Assembly (NCBI RefSeq): GCF_900110575.1
Contig: NZ_FOEF01000005.1
Location: 310,001-374,000, forward strand
Source: Amycolatopsis saalfeldensis
GTDB taxonomy: Bacteria > Actinomycetota > Actinomycetes > Mycobacteriales > Pseudonocardiaceae
Reading direction: 5' to 3'
DNA length: 64,000 bases
Each line of letters begins with the position of its first letter. Within the stretch, counting starts at the first letter, position 1. Below are positions 42,803-50,919 of the stretch, piece by piece. Below the pieces are notes generated by a model. That model worked only from the letters and a program-made list of their open reading frames with translations. It had not been told where the DNA came from and did not search any database. The position numbers and the translations under genes are program-made.

Positions 42803-44067
42803 GATCCCTCCTGCGCCACAACGCTTTCCGGCAGCTCGGTGCCGCGCGTCTCGGGCAGCCCGAGCAGCGCGAGCGCCGCGATGACGTAGCCGACGGCGCC
42901 GAGCGCGATCGCGCCGCCCGCGCCCATGAACCCGACCACGGCCGGGAACGCCGCCCCCACCGCGCGGCCGAAGTTGTACGTGAAGCCCTGTCCGGTGGCG
43001 CGCAGCTCGCTCGGGTACAGCTCCGCGAGGTAGGCGCCGAAGCCGCTGAAGATCGCCGATGTCGAGAAGCCGAGCGGGAAGCTGATCAGCAGCATCAGCC
43101 CGTTCGCGCCGTAGGGCAGCTGCACGAACAGCAGGATCAGCGCCGCCGAAAGCACCGAGAAGAGCAGGAAGGTTTTCTTGCGCCCCAACAGGTCCGCGAG
43201 GTAGCCACCGCAGACGTAGCCGACGAACGCACCCGGGATGAGCAGCGCGAAGTACCCACCGGTGCCGACCACGGACAGGCCGCGGCTGACCTTCAGGTAG
43301 TTCGGCATCCAGGTGAACAGCGTGTAGTAGCCGCCCTGGACGCCGGTCGCGAGCAGCGCGGCGAACAGCGTGGTGCGCAGCAGACCGGGCCGGAAGATCC
43401 CCGCGAGAGAGCCGCGGACGGGTGCTTTCTTCCGTCGTTCCGTGACCGCCGGCGCGTCCTCGACGCTGCGCCGCACCCACAGCACGAGCAGTGCCGGGAT
43501 GACGCCGACCCAGAACAGCACCCGCCACGCGACGGCCTCGTCGAGCACGCTGAACAGCACCGTGTAGACGATCACCAGCAGGCCCCAGCCGACGGCCCAC
43601 GCGCTCTGCACGAACGCGACGGTGCGGCCGCGATAGCGGGCCTGGCAGTACTCCGCGACCAGCGCGGCGCCCACCGCCCACTCGCCGCCGAAGCCGAGGC
43701 CCTGCAGGCCGCGCAGGACCAGCAGCGTCTCGAAGTTCGGCGCGAAGCCGCAGAGCACGGTGAAGATCGTGTACATCGCGATGGTCAGCTGCAGCGTGCG
43801 GACGCGGCCGATCCGGTCGGCCAGCACGCCGGCGCCGATGCCGCCGATCGCGGACACCACCAGCGTGGTCGTGCCAAGCAGGCCGGCCTCACCCGAGGAG
43901 ATGCCGAAGTACGCGGTGATGGCGGCCAGCCCGAACGGCAGGGTCTGGTAGTCGAAGGAATCGAGCCCGTAGCCGCCGAACGCGCCGGCGAAGGCCCGTT
44001 TTCCCTTGTGGCCAAGGGAATGGAACCAGTCGAACGGCCGGGTGGCGGAGCTGGCTGTCACGTTCAT
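42799..44067 (-). CDS. MFS transporter of the pxp operon
   Basis: 422 residues, 12 TM helices. The loop 2-3 signature is [15 protein letters not shown] and its second-half copy [40 protein letters not shown] is the sugar/carboxylate-porter-like block of the aromatic acid:H+ symporter/SHS group. It is first in the coupled operon with the DUF1445 and pxp genes, so the likely cargo is pyroglutamate or a related acid, which is inference. ATG 44067 gives the family N-terminus; in-frame upstream codons are not conserved-looking. Confidence 0.9.
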   Translation of the reverse strand: MNVTASSATRPFDWFHSLGHKGKRAFAGAFGGYGLDSFDYQTLPFGLAAITAYFGISSGEAGLLGTTTLVVSAIGGIGAGVLADRIGRVRTLQLTIAMYTIFTVLCGFAPNFETLLVLRGLQGLGFGGEWAVGAALVAEYCQARYRGRTVAFVQSAWAVGWGLLVIVYTVLFSVLDEAVAWRVLFWVGVIPALLVLWVRRSVEDAPAVTERRKKAPVRGSLAGIFRPGLLRTTLFAALLATGVQGGYYTLFTWMPNYLKVSRGLSVVGTGGYFALLIPGAFVGYVCGGYLADLLGRKKTFLLFSVLSAALILLFVQLPYGANGLMLLISFPLGFSTSAIFSGFGAYLAELYPSELRATGQGFTYNFGRAVGAAFPAVVGFMGAGGAIALGAVGYVIAALALLGLPETRGTELPESVVAQEGS

Positions 44068-44134
44068 GGGGTACCTCGCAGGGGGAGCACTCATCGTGGC
44101 ACGGGTCACATGGCCACCACCGTACGGATCGTTC

Positions 44135-44185
44135 AACAATCCCACAAGACTCCGATTGCATTGTTCTCATCGCGCTGGCTAGGCT
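44135..44185 (+). promoter_or_regulatory. promoter and candidate operator of the GntR gene
   Basis: TTGCAT (44156-44161) and TAGGCT (44180-44185) form a -35/-10 pair with 18-base spacing, seven bases before the GTG 44192, so the mRNA should be leaderless. AACAAT at 44135-44140 and ATTGTT at 44160-44165 are inverted repeats around the -35, a possible GntR site shared with the divergent MFS operon. Confidence 0.5.
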
Positions 44186-44191
44186 GGGTCC

Positions 44192-44878
44192 GTGGTCAAC
44201 GAGGACGCCCCCTTGGGCCTGGAAGCCGACCGCGGCCTGCTCAGCCGCACGAGCACCGCGGAGCGCGTCGCGGGAGTGCTGCGCACCCGCATCGCCGAGG
44301 GCTATTTCCTGCCCGGCGGCCGGCTTTCCGAGCAGGACATCGGCAACGCGCTGGGCGTCTCCCGCAACACGCTGCGCGAGGCGTTCCGCCTGCTGACCCA
44401 CGAGCGGCTGCTCACCCACGAGCTGAACCGCGGGGTGTTCGTGCGCGTGCCGACGGTCGAGGACGTGCGTGACATCTACCGCGTGCGCAAGATCGTCGAA
44501 TGCGCCGCGGTCCGCGGGATCACGGTCAAGCCCGGTTCGTACGCCAAGATCGCGGGCACCGTGGCGGACGGCGATCTCGCCGCGAAGCACGGCCGCTGGC
44601 AGGACCTCGGCACGGCCAACATCCGGTTCCACCGCGAGCTGGTGGCGCTCACCGGCAGCGAGCGCGTCGCCGAGCTGATGCAGGGCCTGGCCGCCGAGCT
44701 GCGGCTGGTCTTCCACGTGATGGCCGACCCGCGCCGGTTCCACGAGCGCTACCTGCCGCGCAACCACGAGATCCTGGTGCCGCTGGGCGCCGGGGACGGG
44801 GCGCGCACGGCGGAGCTGCTGGACCAGTACCTCACCGACGCCGAGGCTCAGCTGGTGGAGGCGTACGCGGAACGCTGA
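44192..44878 (+). CDS. GntR-family regulator, FadR/FCD subgroup
   Basis: 228 residues. N-terminal winged HTH LSEQDIGNALGVSRNTLREAFRLLTHERLL, then an all-helical FCD ligand domain (DIYRVRKIVECAAVRG onward; RFHRELVALTGSERVAELMQ; RNHEILVPL) with the His/Asp metal-type residues of the group. FCD regulators usually bind small carboxylates, which fits control of the divergent pyroglutamate/D-glutamate operon. The start is GTG 44192. Confidence 0.92.
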   Translation: MVNEDAPLGLEADRGLLSRTSTAERVAGVLRTRIAEGYFLPGGRLSEQDIGNALGVSRNTLREAFRLLTHERLLTHELNRGVFVRVPTVEDVRDIYRVRKIVECAAVRGITVKPGSYAKIAGTVADGDLAAKHGRWQDLGTANIRFHRELVALTGSERVAELMQGLAAELRLVFHVMADPRRFHERYLPRNHEILVPLGAGDGARTAELLDQYLTDAEAQLVEAYAER

Positions 44879-45221
44879 GTTCCAGCGGCGTCGCGCAGTT
44901 GCTTCACCTGGCGAAACTCCGCACGGATGGGCATTCGCCGGTGTCCGATCGGGTCGTCCGGCGCCCGGGTGCCTGCCGCGGGCGGGTGGGGCTGGCTACC
45001 GTCGGCGGCAGGTCGCGTGATTCGAAGCCGTCCCGGGCCCTGGGCCCCCAGCCGGGGCGCGGGACTTCGAAGCGCCGGATCGGCGCTGGTCGCCCCAGGC
45101 CGGTCCGGCGCCACGCGACCAGGGAGATGGTGGAGGGCAGCGGCGGACCGTGAGCCAGGGGGGTGTACACGGTCCGCCGTCTGCGTTCTCGATGCTATCC
45201 ATTAAGGACAGTGCCAGGCCT
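44879..45221. other. 343-bp region without a gene
   Basis: Open frames here lack protein-like features. The only clear structure is a perfect 12-bp hairpin at 45141-45152/45168-45179 (listed separately). The region separates the convergent GntR and chitinase genes. Confidence 0.5.
45141..45179 (-). terminator. 12-bp hairpin downstream of chitinase
   Basis: CGGCGGACCGTG and CACGGTCCGCCG are perfect complements with a 15-base loop, 42 bp past the chitinase stop on its strand. There is no T-run, so this is a U-less terminator candidate; it could also serve the converging GntR transcript. Confidence 0.55.
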
Positions 45222-46580
45222 TCAGCCCGCGTACGAGGCGAAAGCCCTGGTGTAGTCCCAAGCCTGCTGGGACACACCGGAACAGCTGTCCGCCGGGCCG
45301 CCGGTGCAGGGCCGGTCCCGGTTGGCGGACCAGAAGGTCAGGCGCGCCAGGTGGTGGGAGTTCGCGTAACCCAGGATGGTGCCGAAGTCCGCCACGGTGA
45401 CGATCTCGTTCTGGTCCGTGACCCCGTTCATGGACGAGATGCCCATGTGCCGGTACGCGGTGTCGTCGCTGTAGCCGTAGGCGTTCTTGACGACCGTCTT
45501 CAGCCCCTCCGCCGCCCGCGTGGTCAGCGTGCCCATGTTCTGGCCGGCGCCGCCGAAGTCGAACGGCATGATCACCCAGCCGTCCACGGTCAGGCCGGAC
45601 GAAGCGGCGCGGTTGACCAGGCTCGAGTCCGGGCCGTTGGTCCCGGTGCCGAACGTGACGTAGATCTTGATGCCGGAGTTGTTGGCCCGGATGGTTTTCA
45701 GCGCGTCGACGGTGCGCTGCTGCACGGTCGGGTTGCTGTAGGCGTCGGCCTCGATGTCGATGTCGATCGCCTTCAGGCCGTACGCGCTGATCACCTTCTG
45801 GTACGCCCCGGCCAGCTCACCCGCGCTGCCGCAGGACGACTCCAGCTTGTTGCCGCTGTAGCCGCCGAACGACGGGATGATGTCGCCGCCCCCGGCGCGC
45901 ACGGTGTTGACCGTGCCCTGGTCCACCCCGCCGGTCAACGCTCGCGCGCCGTCCCACTGCGGGTTGCAGTAACCGTTGGACAGCACGAAGGCGAGCGTGA
46001 ACCACTTGACGCCGGTCGCGTTCGTGATCGTGGACGGGGTGGGCGGGCTGCCCCAGCCGTTGTAGAGGTACGGGGCGACGGCCATGGCGCCGGACGACGG
46101 GGGCGGGGTCGTGCCGCCGCCGGGCGCGGTCCATTTCTGGTTGGCGCCGCCGCCGCAGGTCCAGATCTGCAGGCGGGTGCCGTTGGCGGAGCTGTTTCCG
46201 GTGGCGTCCAAGCATTTGTTGGCCGCGGGGTTGACGATGTCGTGGGCGGCGGTGACGACCCATTGCTGGGCGCCGGTGCCGTTGCAGTCGTAGAGCTGGA
46301 CGGGTGCACCGTCCGCTGTGGACGCTGCGGTCACGTCCATGCACTTGCCGAGCGCGCGGATCGTGCCGTCGCTGCCGACGTTCCACTGTTGCGCGGCGTT
46401 GCCGTTGCAGTCGGTGATCTGGATCGGGGTGCCGTTGGCGCTGTTGGCTCCGGCGACGTCGACGCACTTGCCGCCGATGCCGGTGATCGTGCCGGTGGCC
46501 GCCTGCGCGCTGGCCGGGACCAGGGTGACGACGGTCGCGGCCAGCAGGCCGCCGATCGCCGCGAGGGCTCTTCGTCTCAT
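45222..46580 (-). CDS. secreted GH18 chitinase with N-terminal ricin-type lectin domain
   Basis: 452 residues: signal peptide 1-28 (ASAQA|A), CBM13/ricin-B domain at about 29-152 with QxW motifs (QQWNV, QQWVV, NQKW), a Gly/Pro linker (GGGTTPPPSSG), then a GH18 barrel. The catalytic motif AIDIDIEAD has D273, D275 and E277 (proton donor). SFGGYSGNKLESSCG is the preceding barrel strand. The end WDYTRAFASYAG resembles Streptomyces ChiD-like exochitinases. It secretes and probably degrades chitin-type polymers. Its lectin domain is nearly identical to that of the adjacent GH16 gene. Confidence 0.92.
   Translation of the reverse strand: MRRRALAAIGGLLAATVVTLVPASAQAATGTITGIGGKCVDVAGANSANGTPIQITDCNGNAAQQWNVGSDGTIRALGKCMDVTAASTADGAPVQLYDCNGTGAQQWVVTAAHDIVNPAANKCLDATGNSSANGTRLQIWTCGGGANQKWTAPGGGTTPPPSSGAMAVAPYLYNGWGSPPTPSTITNATGVKWFTLAFVLSNGYCNPQWDGARALTGGVDQGTVNTVRAGGGDIIPSFGGYSGNKLESSCGSAGELAGAYQKVISAYGLKAIDIDIEADAYSNPTVQQRTVDALKTIRANNSGIKIYVTFGTGTNGPDSSLVNRAASSGLTVDGWVIMPFDFGGAGQNMGTLTTRAAEGLKTVVKNAYGYSDDTAYRHMGISSMNGVTDQNEIVTVADFGTILGYANSHHLARLTFWSANRDRPCTGGPADSCSGVSQQAWDYTRAFASYAG
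46126..46496 (-). repeat. ricin-domain coding copy 1 (chitinase)
   Basis: A 371-bp segment that matches 46616-46986 base for base except for scattered substitutions and no gaps, at an offset of exactly 490 bp. It encodes the lectin domain at the N-terminus of the chitinase. Confidence 0.9.
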
Positions 46581-46608
46581 CGGATTCTCCTAGGCAGGCA
46601 GAGCGGGA

Positions 46609-47853
46609 TCAGGGTGCGGTCCACTTCTGGTTGGCGCCGCCGCCGCAGGTCCAGATCTGCAGGCGGGTGCCGTTGGCGGAGCTGTTTCCGGTGGCGTCCA
46701 AGCATTTGTTGGCGGCCGGGTTGACGATGTCGTGGGCGGCGGTGACGACCCATTGCTGGGCGCCGGTGCCGTTGCAGTCGTAGAGCTGGACCGGCGCACC
46801 GTCCGCTGTGGACGCTGAGGTCACGTCCATGCACTTGCCCAGCGCGCGCAGGGTGCCGTCGCTGCTGACGGTCCAGCTCTGGGCCGCGTTGCCGTTGCAG
46901 TCGGTGATCTGGATGGGCGTGCCGTTCGCGCTGTTGGCTCCGGCGACGTCGACGCACTTGCCGCCGATGCCGGTGATCGTGCCGGTGCGCCCGGTCGGCG
47001 GAGTGCCGCCACCGCTGTCGGTGGTCACGTGGACGTAGTCGACGACCAGCTGCTGCGGGAACTGCGTGTTGCCGTCCGGGTCACCGGGCCAGTAGCCGCC
47101 GACCGCGAGGTTCATGATGACGAAGAAGTTGTGGTCGTAGACCCAGCGGTTGCCGTTCAGATCGGCGGGGGTGCGGGTCTGGTAGGCGTTGCCGTCGACC
47201 GACCAGACGATCTTGTTCGGCGACCAGTCCACGGCGTAGGTGTGGAAGTCGTCGGAGAAGTTCGGGCCGTTGTACGCGGCGCCGATGCCGTTCGCGCCGG
47301 AGTAGCCGGGGCCGTGGATGGTGCCGTGCACGGTGTTCGGCTCGAAGCCGACGTTCTCCATCACGTCGATCTCGCCGTCGGTCGGCCAGTTCCCGCCGCC
47401 GAGCATCCAGAACGCCGGCCACATGCCCTGTCCGCGCGGCAGCTTCATGCGGGTCTCGAAGTGGCCGTAGGCCTGGCTGAACTTGCCGGAGGTGTTGAGC
47501 CGCGCGGAGGTGTACTCGCAGCGGCCGTACCAGCAGTTGTAGTTGCCGGGGTTCTCCTTCTTGGCGGTGATGACCAGGTGGCCCTGGCCGTCGAGCGCGG
47601 CGTTGTTCGTGCCGGAGGTGTAGTACTCCCGCTCGTGGTTGTTGACGTTGTCGCCGGTTTCGTAGTTCCACTTCGAGGGGTCCGCGGGGCTGCCGGCCGG
47701 GCCGTTGAAGTCGTCGGTGAAGCTGGCCGCGGCCGACGCTTCGGGCGGGGCGATGGCGGCGGGCGCCACTTGGCCCGCGAGGGTCAGCAGGGCGGCGGCC
47801 GCGAAGAGACCGGCCCAGCGGGTGCGTCTCAGTGAGCGCGAGAAGGACATCAT
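46609..47853 (-). CDS. secreted GH16 beta-glucanase with C-terminal ricin-type lectin domain
   Basis: 414 residues: signal peptide 1-43 (ASA), GH16 catalytic domain at about 44-285 with GEIDVMENVG (E161 nucleophile, D163, E166 acid/base), MWPAFWMLGG before it and HTYAVDWSPNKIVWSVDG after it, a short GGGTPPTGR linker, and a CBM13/ricin domain at about 290-414. The probable substrate is beta-1,3-glucan (laminarin, fungal wall). ATG 47853 and ATG 47850 are adjacent starts after GAGGTGAC. It lies 28 bp upstream of the chitinase gene, in the same direction, so co-transcription is likely. Confidence 0.93.
   Translation of the reverse strand: MMSFSRSLRRTRWAGLFAAAALLTLAGQVAPAAIAPPEASAAASFTDDFNGPAGSPADPSKWNYETGDNVNNHEREYYTSGTNNAALDGQGHLVITAKKENPGNYNCWYGRCEYTSARLNTSGKFSQAYGHFETRMKLPRGQGMWPAFWMLGGGNWPTDGEIDVMENVGFEPNTVHGTIHGPGYSGANGIGAAYNGPNFSDDFHTYAVDWSPNKIVWSVDGNAYQTRTPADLNGNRWVYDHNFFVIMNLAVGGYWPGDPDGNTQFPQQLVVDYVHVTTDSGGGTPPTGRTGTITGIGGKCVDVAGANSANGTPIQITDCNGNAAQSWTVSSDGTLRALGKCMDVTSASTADGAPVQLYDCNGTGAQQWVVTAAHDIVNPAANKCLDATGNSSANGTRLQIWTCGGGANQKWTAP
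46616..46986 (-). repeat. ricin-domain coding copy 2 (GH16)
   Basis: Partner of 46126-46496. Here the same lectin module is placed at the C-terminus of the glucanase rather than the N-terminus, so the module has been copied across the gene boundary. Confidence 0.9.
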
Positions 47854-48004
47854 TGTCACCTCGGTCTGCGGAGGGACCACGCTTTCACGCGCGCAGCACG
47901 AAAACGCGGTGGGGCGGAGGAGAGATGGTGTGGTGCGCGGCCGGGCGCTTCGTGTCCACTCGGGGTGGACCGCAGGCGGGCGGCCGGTGGGGACCAACCA
48001 AGGG

Positions 48005-48035
48005 CTTACTTTGTTGTGGCGGCCAACAAAGTAAG
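48005..48035. promoter_or_regulatory. perfect 12+12 bp operator upstream of GH16 gene
   Basis: CTTACTTTGTTG-N7-CAACAAAGTAAG is a perfect inverted repeat with arms of 12 bp and a centre-to-centre distance of about two turns. It is 152 bp from the GH16 start and 95 bp from the end of the ROK gene. A/T-rich arms of this kind are typical of ROK-repressor sites. It is probably the control element of the glucanase-chitinase unit. Confidence 0.75.
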
Positions 48036-48129
48036 AGAAGTATGCATGGTCCGTACCACTTGCGGCAATGCTCCGCTGCACGAAAATCTTTAACTCGAAT
48101 TAAGGCCGGGGAGTTACCCCCGGTCGTGG

Positions 48130-49368
48130 TCAGGCGACGCCGGTCCGGTCCGCGGACCTGGCCCGCAGCCGCGGGTCCGCGCCCTGCTCCAGCAGATCGG
48201 CGACCGGCAGGGTGGCGGCGCCGGTGGCCACCGCGTCCAGGCCGAGCTGGGCCAGCCGGATCGTGGTCTGGCCGAACGGGTGGCGCAGCGCGTGGGCGGC
48301 CGCGGTCGAGCGGACCAGCGGCAGCAGGTCCTCGCCCAGCGCCAGCCCCACCCAGCCGCCGACGACGATGCGCTCCGGGTTGAACAGATTGATCAGGTTG
48401 GCGATGCCGGCGCCGAGGTAGCCGGCCGTCTCCTCGATCACCTTCTGCGCCGTCTTCGACTTCGGCACCGCGGCCAGCAGCGCGGCCAGCTGATCCTGCT
48501 CGTTCTCGCCGGAGGCGGGCTTGCCGCGCGCCCGGCGGTACCGCTCCAGGATCGCCTCCGCGCCGATGTACGCCTCGAGGCAGCCGTGCGAGCCGCAGCG
48601 GCAGGCCTGCCCGCCGTAGACGATGGTGGTGTGGCCCCATTCGCCGGCACTGCTGGTGGAACCGCGGTAGGTGGCGCCGTCCGCGATCACGGCGGCGCCG
48701 ACGCCGGAGCCGATGAGGACTATCACCGCGTGCCGTGCCCCGCGGCCGGCGCCGAACCACATCTCCGCTTGGCCTTGGGTCTTGGCGCCGTTGTCGATGA
48801 ACAGCGGCAGGCCGATGCCCGCCGCGCGCAGCTCCTCGCCCAGCGCCACGGCGTCCCAGCCGATGGTCGGGGCGTGCACGAGCACCCGTTCGCCCTGCTC
48901 GACGGTGCCCGGCACGCCGACGCCGACGCCCAGCACCGCGCTCTCGTCGACCTCCGCGGTCGCGATCACCTCGCGCAGTCCCGACACCACGGCGGCCACC
49001 ACGGCTCCCGGTTCGGTGCGCGCCGGCGACAGCTCGTGTTCCACCAGCGCCAGCCGCTGCATCGCGAGGTCGAACAGCTCCACTCGGACGCCCGTCTCGC
49101 CGATGTCGACGCCCGCGACATGCCCGTACGCCGGGTCCACGCGCAGCAGCACCCGCGGCCGCCCGCCGTCGGATTCCACCAGCCCGGCCTCGGTGATCAG
49201 CCGTTCCTCGCCCAGCTCCGCGGTCACATTGCTGACCGTGGCGGCCGACAGGCCGGTGAGCCGGCTCAGCTCGTGTCGCGAAAGCGGGCCGTCGAAGTAC
49301 AGTTTCGACAGCAGCAGGGAACGGTTGTGCCGCCGCAGATCGCGGACGGTGGTGCGCTTGCTAACCAT
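48130..49368 (-). CDS. ROK-family transcriptional regulator 1
   Basis: 412 residues: N-terminal winged HTH LSRHELSRLTGLSAATVSNVTAEL, then the ROK sugar-kinase-like domain with VAGVDIGETGVRVELFDL (phosphate-1), GEWGHTTIVYGGQACRCGSHGCLEAY containing the CxCGxxGCxE zinc motif, and NLINLFNPERIVVGGWVG. Such proteins (NagC/XylR-like) repress sugar-use genes and bind a sugar or its phosphate. ATG 49368 (MVSKRTTVRDL) fits paralogue 2 better than the upstream in-frame start at 49434. It lies between the glucanase unit and a divergent second ROK gene. Confidence 0.92.
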   Translation of the reverse strand: MVSKRTTVRDLRRHNRSLLLSKLYFDGPLSRHELSRLTGLSAATVSNVTAELGEERLITEAGLVESDGGRPRVLLRVDPAYGHVAGVDIGETGVRVELFDLAMQRLALVEHELSPARTEPGAVVAAVVSGLREVIATAEVDESAVLGVGVGVPGTVEQGERVLVHAPTIGWDAVALGEELRAAGIGLPLFIDNGAKTQGQAEMWFGAGRGARHAVIVLIGSGVGAAVIADGATYRGSTSSAGEWGHTTIVYGGQACRCGSHGCLEAYIGAEAILERYRRARGKPASGENEQDQLAALLAAVPKSKTAQKVIEETAGYLGAGIANLINLFNPERIVVGGWVGLALGEDLLPLVRSTAAAHALRHPFGQTTIRLAQLGLDAVATGAATLPVADLLEQGADPRLRARSADRTGVA

Positions 49369-49437
49369 GTATGCCCATCCGGCCCTTGAAGTGTCCCGAC
49401 ACCAGAATGCCTGATCACCGTAAGTTGTTGCCATGTA

Positions 49438-49449
49438 TTAACTAGTGAA
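49438..49449. promoter_or_regulatory. near-palindrome between the divergent ROK genes
   Basis: TTAACTAGTGAA is symmetric at 10 of 12 positions and lies in the 121-bp A/T-richer gap between the two ROK starts. A CAGAAT -10 (49477-49482) is placed for a leaderless ROK 2 mRNA. Possible shared operator. Confidence 0.4.
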
Positions 49450-49489
49450 CTAAGTCCCGAACGTTTGGTCGTCTGGCAGAATCCCCTGG

Positions 49490-50695
49490 GTGACGAGGGT
49501 GTTGCGGCAGACGACCCGGGACCTGAGGCGGCGCAACCGGGCGGTGCTCCTGTCCTCGCTCTACCTGCGGGGGCCGGTGAGCAGGCTGGAGCTGGTCGCG
49601 GAGTCCGGGCTCAGCCCGGCGACCGTGACGAACGTGGTGGCCGAGCTGATCGGCGACGGGGTGGTGGCGGAGGCGGGCTCGGTGGAGTCCGACGGCGGCC
49701 GTCCTCGCACGCTGCTGCGGGTGCGGCCCGAATACGGCCAGGTCGTGGGCGTGGACGTCGGCGAGACGCACGTGCGCGTGGGCCTGTTCGACTGCGCGCT
49801 CGAGACGCTCGCGACGGTGCAGCACCCGCTGGGCGGCACGAGCCTGGACCCGGTCGAGGTCGTGGAGCTCGTGCGCACCGGGGTGGCCGAGGTGCTGGCC
49901 GACAGCGGGGCGGACGCGTCGGGGGTGTTCGGCGTCGGCGTCGGGGTGCCCGGCGCGGTGCGTGAAGGCGGCATCGTGCACGCGCCGACGCTCGGCTGGG
50001 ACGGCGTCGGATTCGCCGATCTGCTGCGTGCCCACCTGCAGTTCGCCGCCGCACCGCTGCACCTGGACAACCGGGCCCGCACGCTGGGGCAGGCCGAGAT
50101 GTGGCGTGGCGCCGGCCGGGGTTCGGAACGCGCGGTGATCGCGTTGCTCGGGGTGGGCGTCGGCGCGGCCTTCGTCACCGGCGGCGGCTCGTTCCCCGGG
50201 ATCACCACCAGCGAATGGGGGCACACCGTGGTCCAGGCAGCGGGCGCGGCCTGCCGCTGCGGCTCGCGCGGCTGCCTGGAGGCGTACGTCGGCATGGAGG
50301 CGGTGGTGCGCCGTTACGGCGAAATGCCCGGTGCGGAACCGGTGCTCGGCGTCGAGAGCGAGGCCCGGCTCGCCGAGGTCGTCGCCCGCGCCGGGGTGCC
50401 GGGACCGGCCGCCGAAACCCTCGCGGAAACCGGCGAGTACCTGGGCATCGGCATTGCCAACCTGATCAACCTGCTGGCCCCGGACCGGGTGGTGCTGGCC
50501 GGCTCGGCCGGGGCGGTGATGGGCCCCGCGATCCTCGCGCACGTGCGTGACGCCGCCTCCCGGCACGCGCTCGGCTACCTCGCCGAGAGCACCTTGGTGG
50601 AGCTCGGCCAGCTCGGGCCGGAGGCGGTGGCCCTCGGCGCCGCTACCCTGCCGGTCGCGGCACTGCTGACCTCGGGCGGCCGTTCAGCCGGCTGA
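49490..50695 (+). CDS. ROK-family transcriptional regulator 2
   Basis: 401 residues, paralogous to regulator 1: HTH VSRLELVAESGLSPATVTNVVAEL, VVGVDVGETHVRVGLFDC, zinc motif CRCGSRGCLEAYVG, and NLINLLAPDRVVLAGSAG. GTG 49490. It is immediately upstream of, and co-oriented with, the family-5 ABC importer/beta-glucosidase operon and is its likely repressor, probably responding to a beta-glucoside. Target and inducer are inferred from position. Confidence 0.92.
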   Translation: MTRVLRQTTRDLRRRNRAVLLSSLYLRGPVSRLELVAESGLSPATVTNVVAELIGDGVVAEAGSVESDGGRPRTLLRVRPEYGQVVGVDVGETHVRVGLFDCALETLATVQHPLGGTSLDPVEVVELVRTGVAEVLADSGADASGVFGVGVGVPGAVREGGIVHAPTLGWDGVGFADLLRAHLQFAAAPLHLDNRARTLGQAEMWRGAGRGSERAVIALLGVGVGAAFVTGGGSFPGITTSEWGHTVVQAAGAACRCGSRGCLEAYVGMEAVVRRYGEMPGAEPVLGVESEARLAEVVARAGVPGPAAETLAETGEYLGIGIANLINLLAPDRVVLAGSAGAVMGPAILAHVRDAASRHALGYLAESTLVELGQLGPEAVALGAATLPVAALLTSGGRSAG

Positions 50696-50753
50696 AATTC
50701 CTTGCCGGGCAAGGGGTTCGACAGCCGGCCACCGAGTGTGACCCTTTCTTTCA

Positions 50754-50771
50754 GTACTTAAACTTAGGTAC
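50754..50771. promoter_or_regulatory. 18-bp degenerate palindrome before the importer operon
   Basis: GTACTTAAACTTAGGTAC equals its own reverse complement at 14 of 18 positions (GTACYTAARYTTARGTAC). It is in an A/T-rich patch about 150 bp before the binding-protein start and just after the ROK 2 gene, the position expected for the ROK operator. The remaining gap to 50919 ends in an AGGAGG ribosome site. Confidence 0.5.
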
Positions 50772-50919
50772 AAAATGTTACCGCCGTGTTATTGACGTGA
50801 CCCGAGTCACCCGGGTTGACTCCTCCTGTCGTGCGGCCGGTCCGAGCCCTGGAGTCAGTTGATGGCGGGGGCGGGGGCGAGGCCCGCAGCAGGACCCGTT
50901 TCCGGACCTAGGAGGACGA

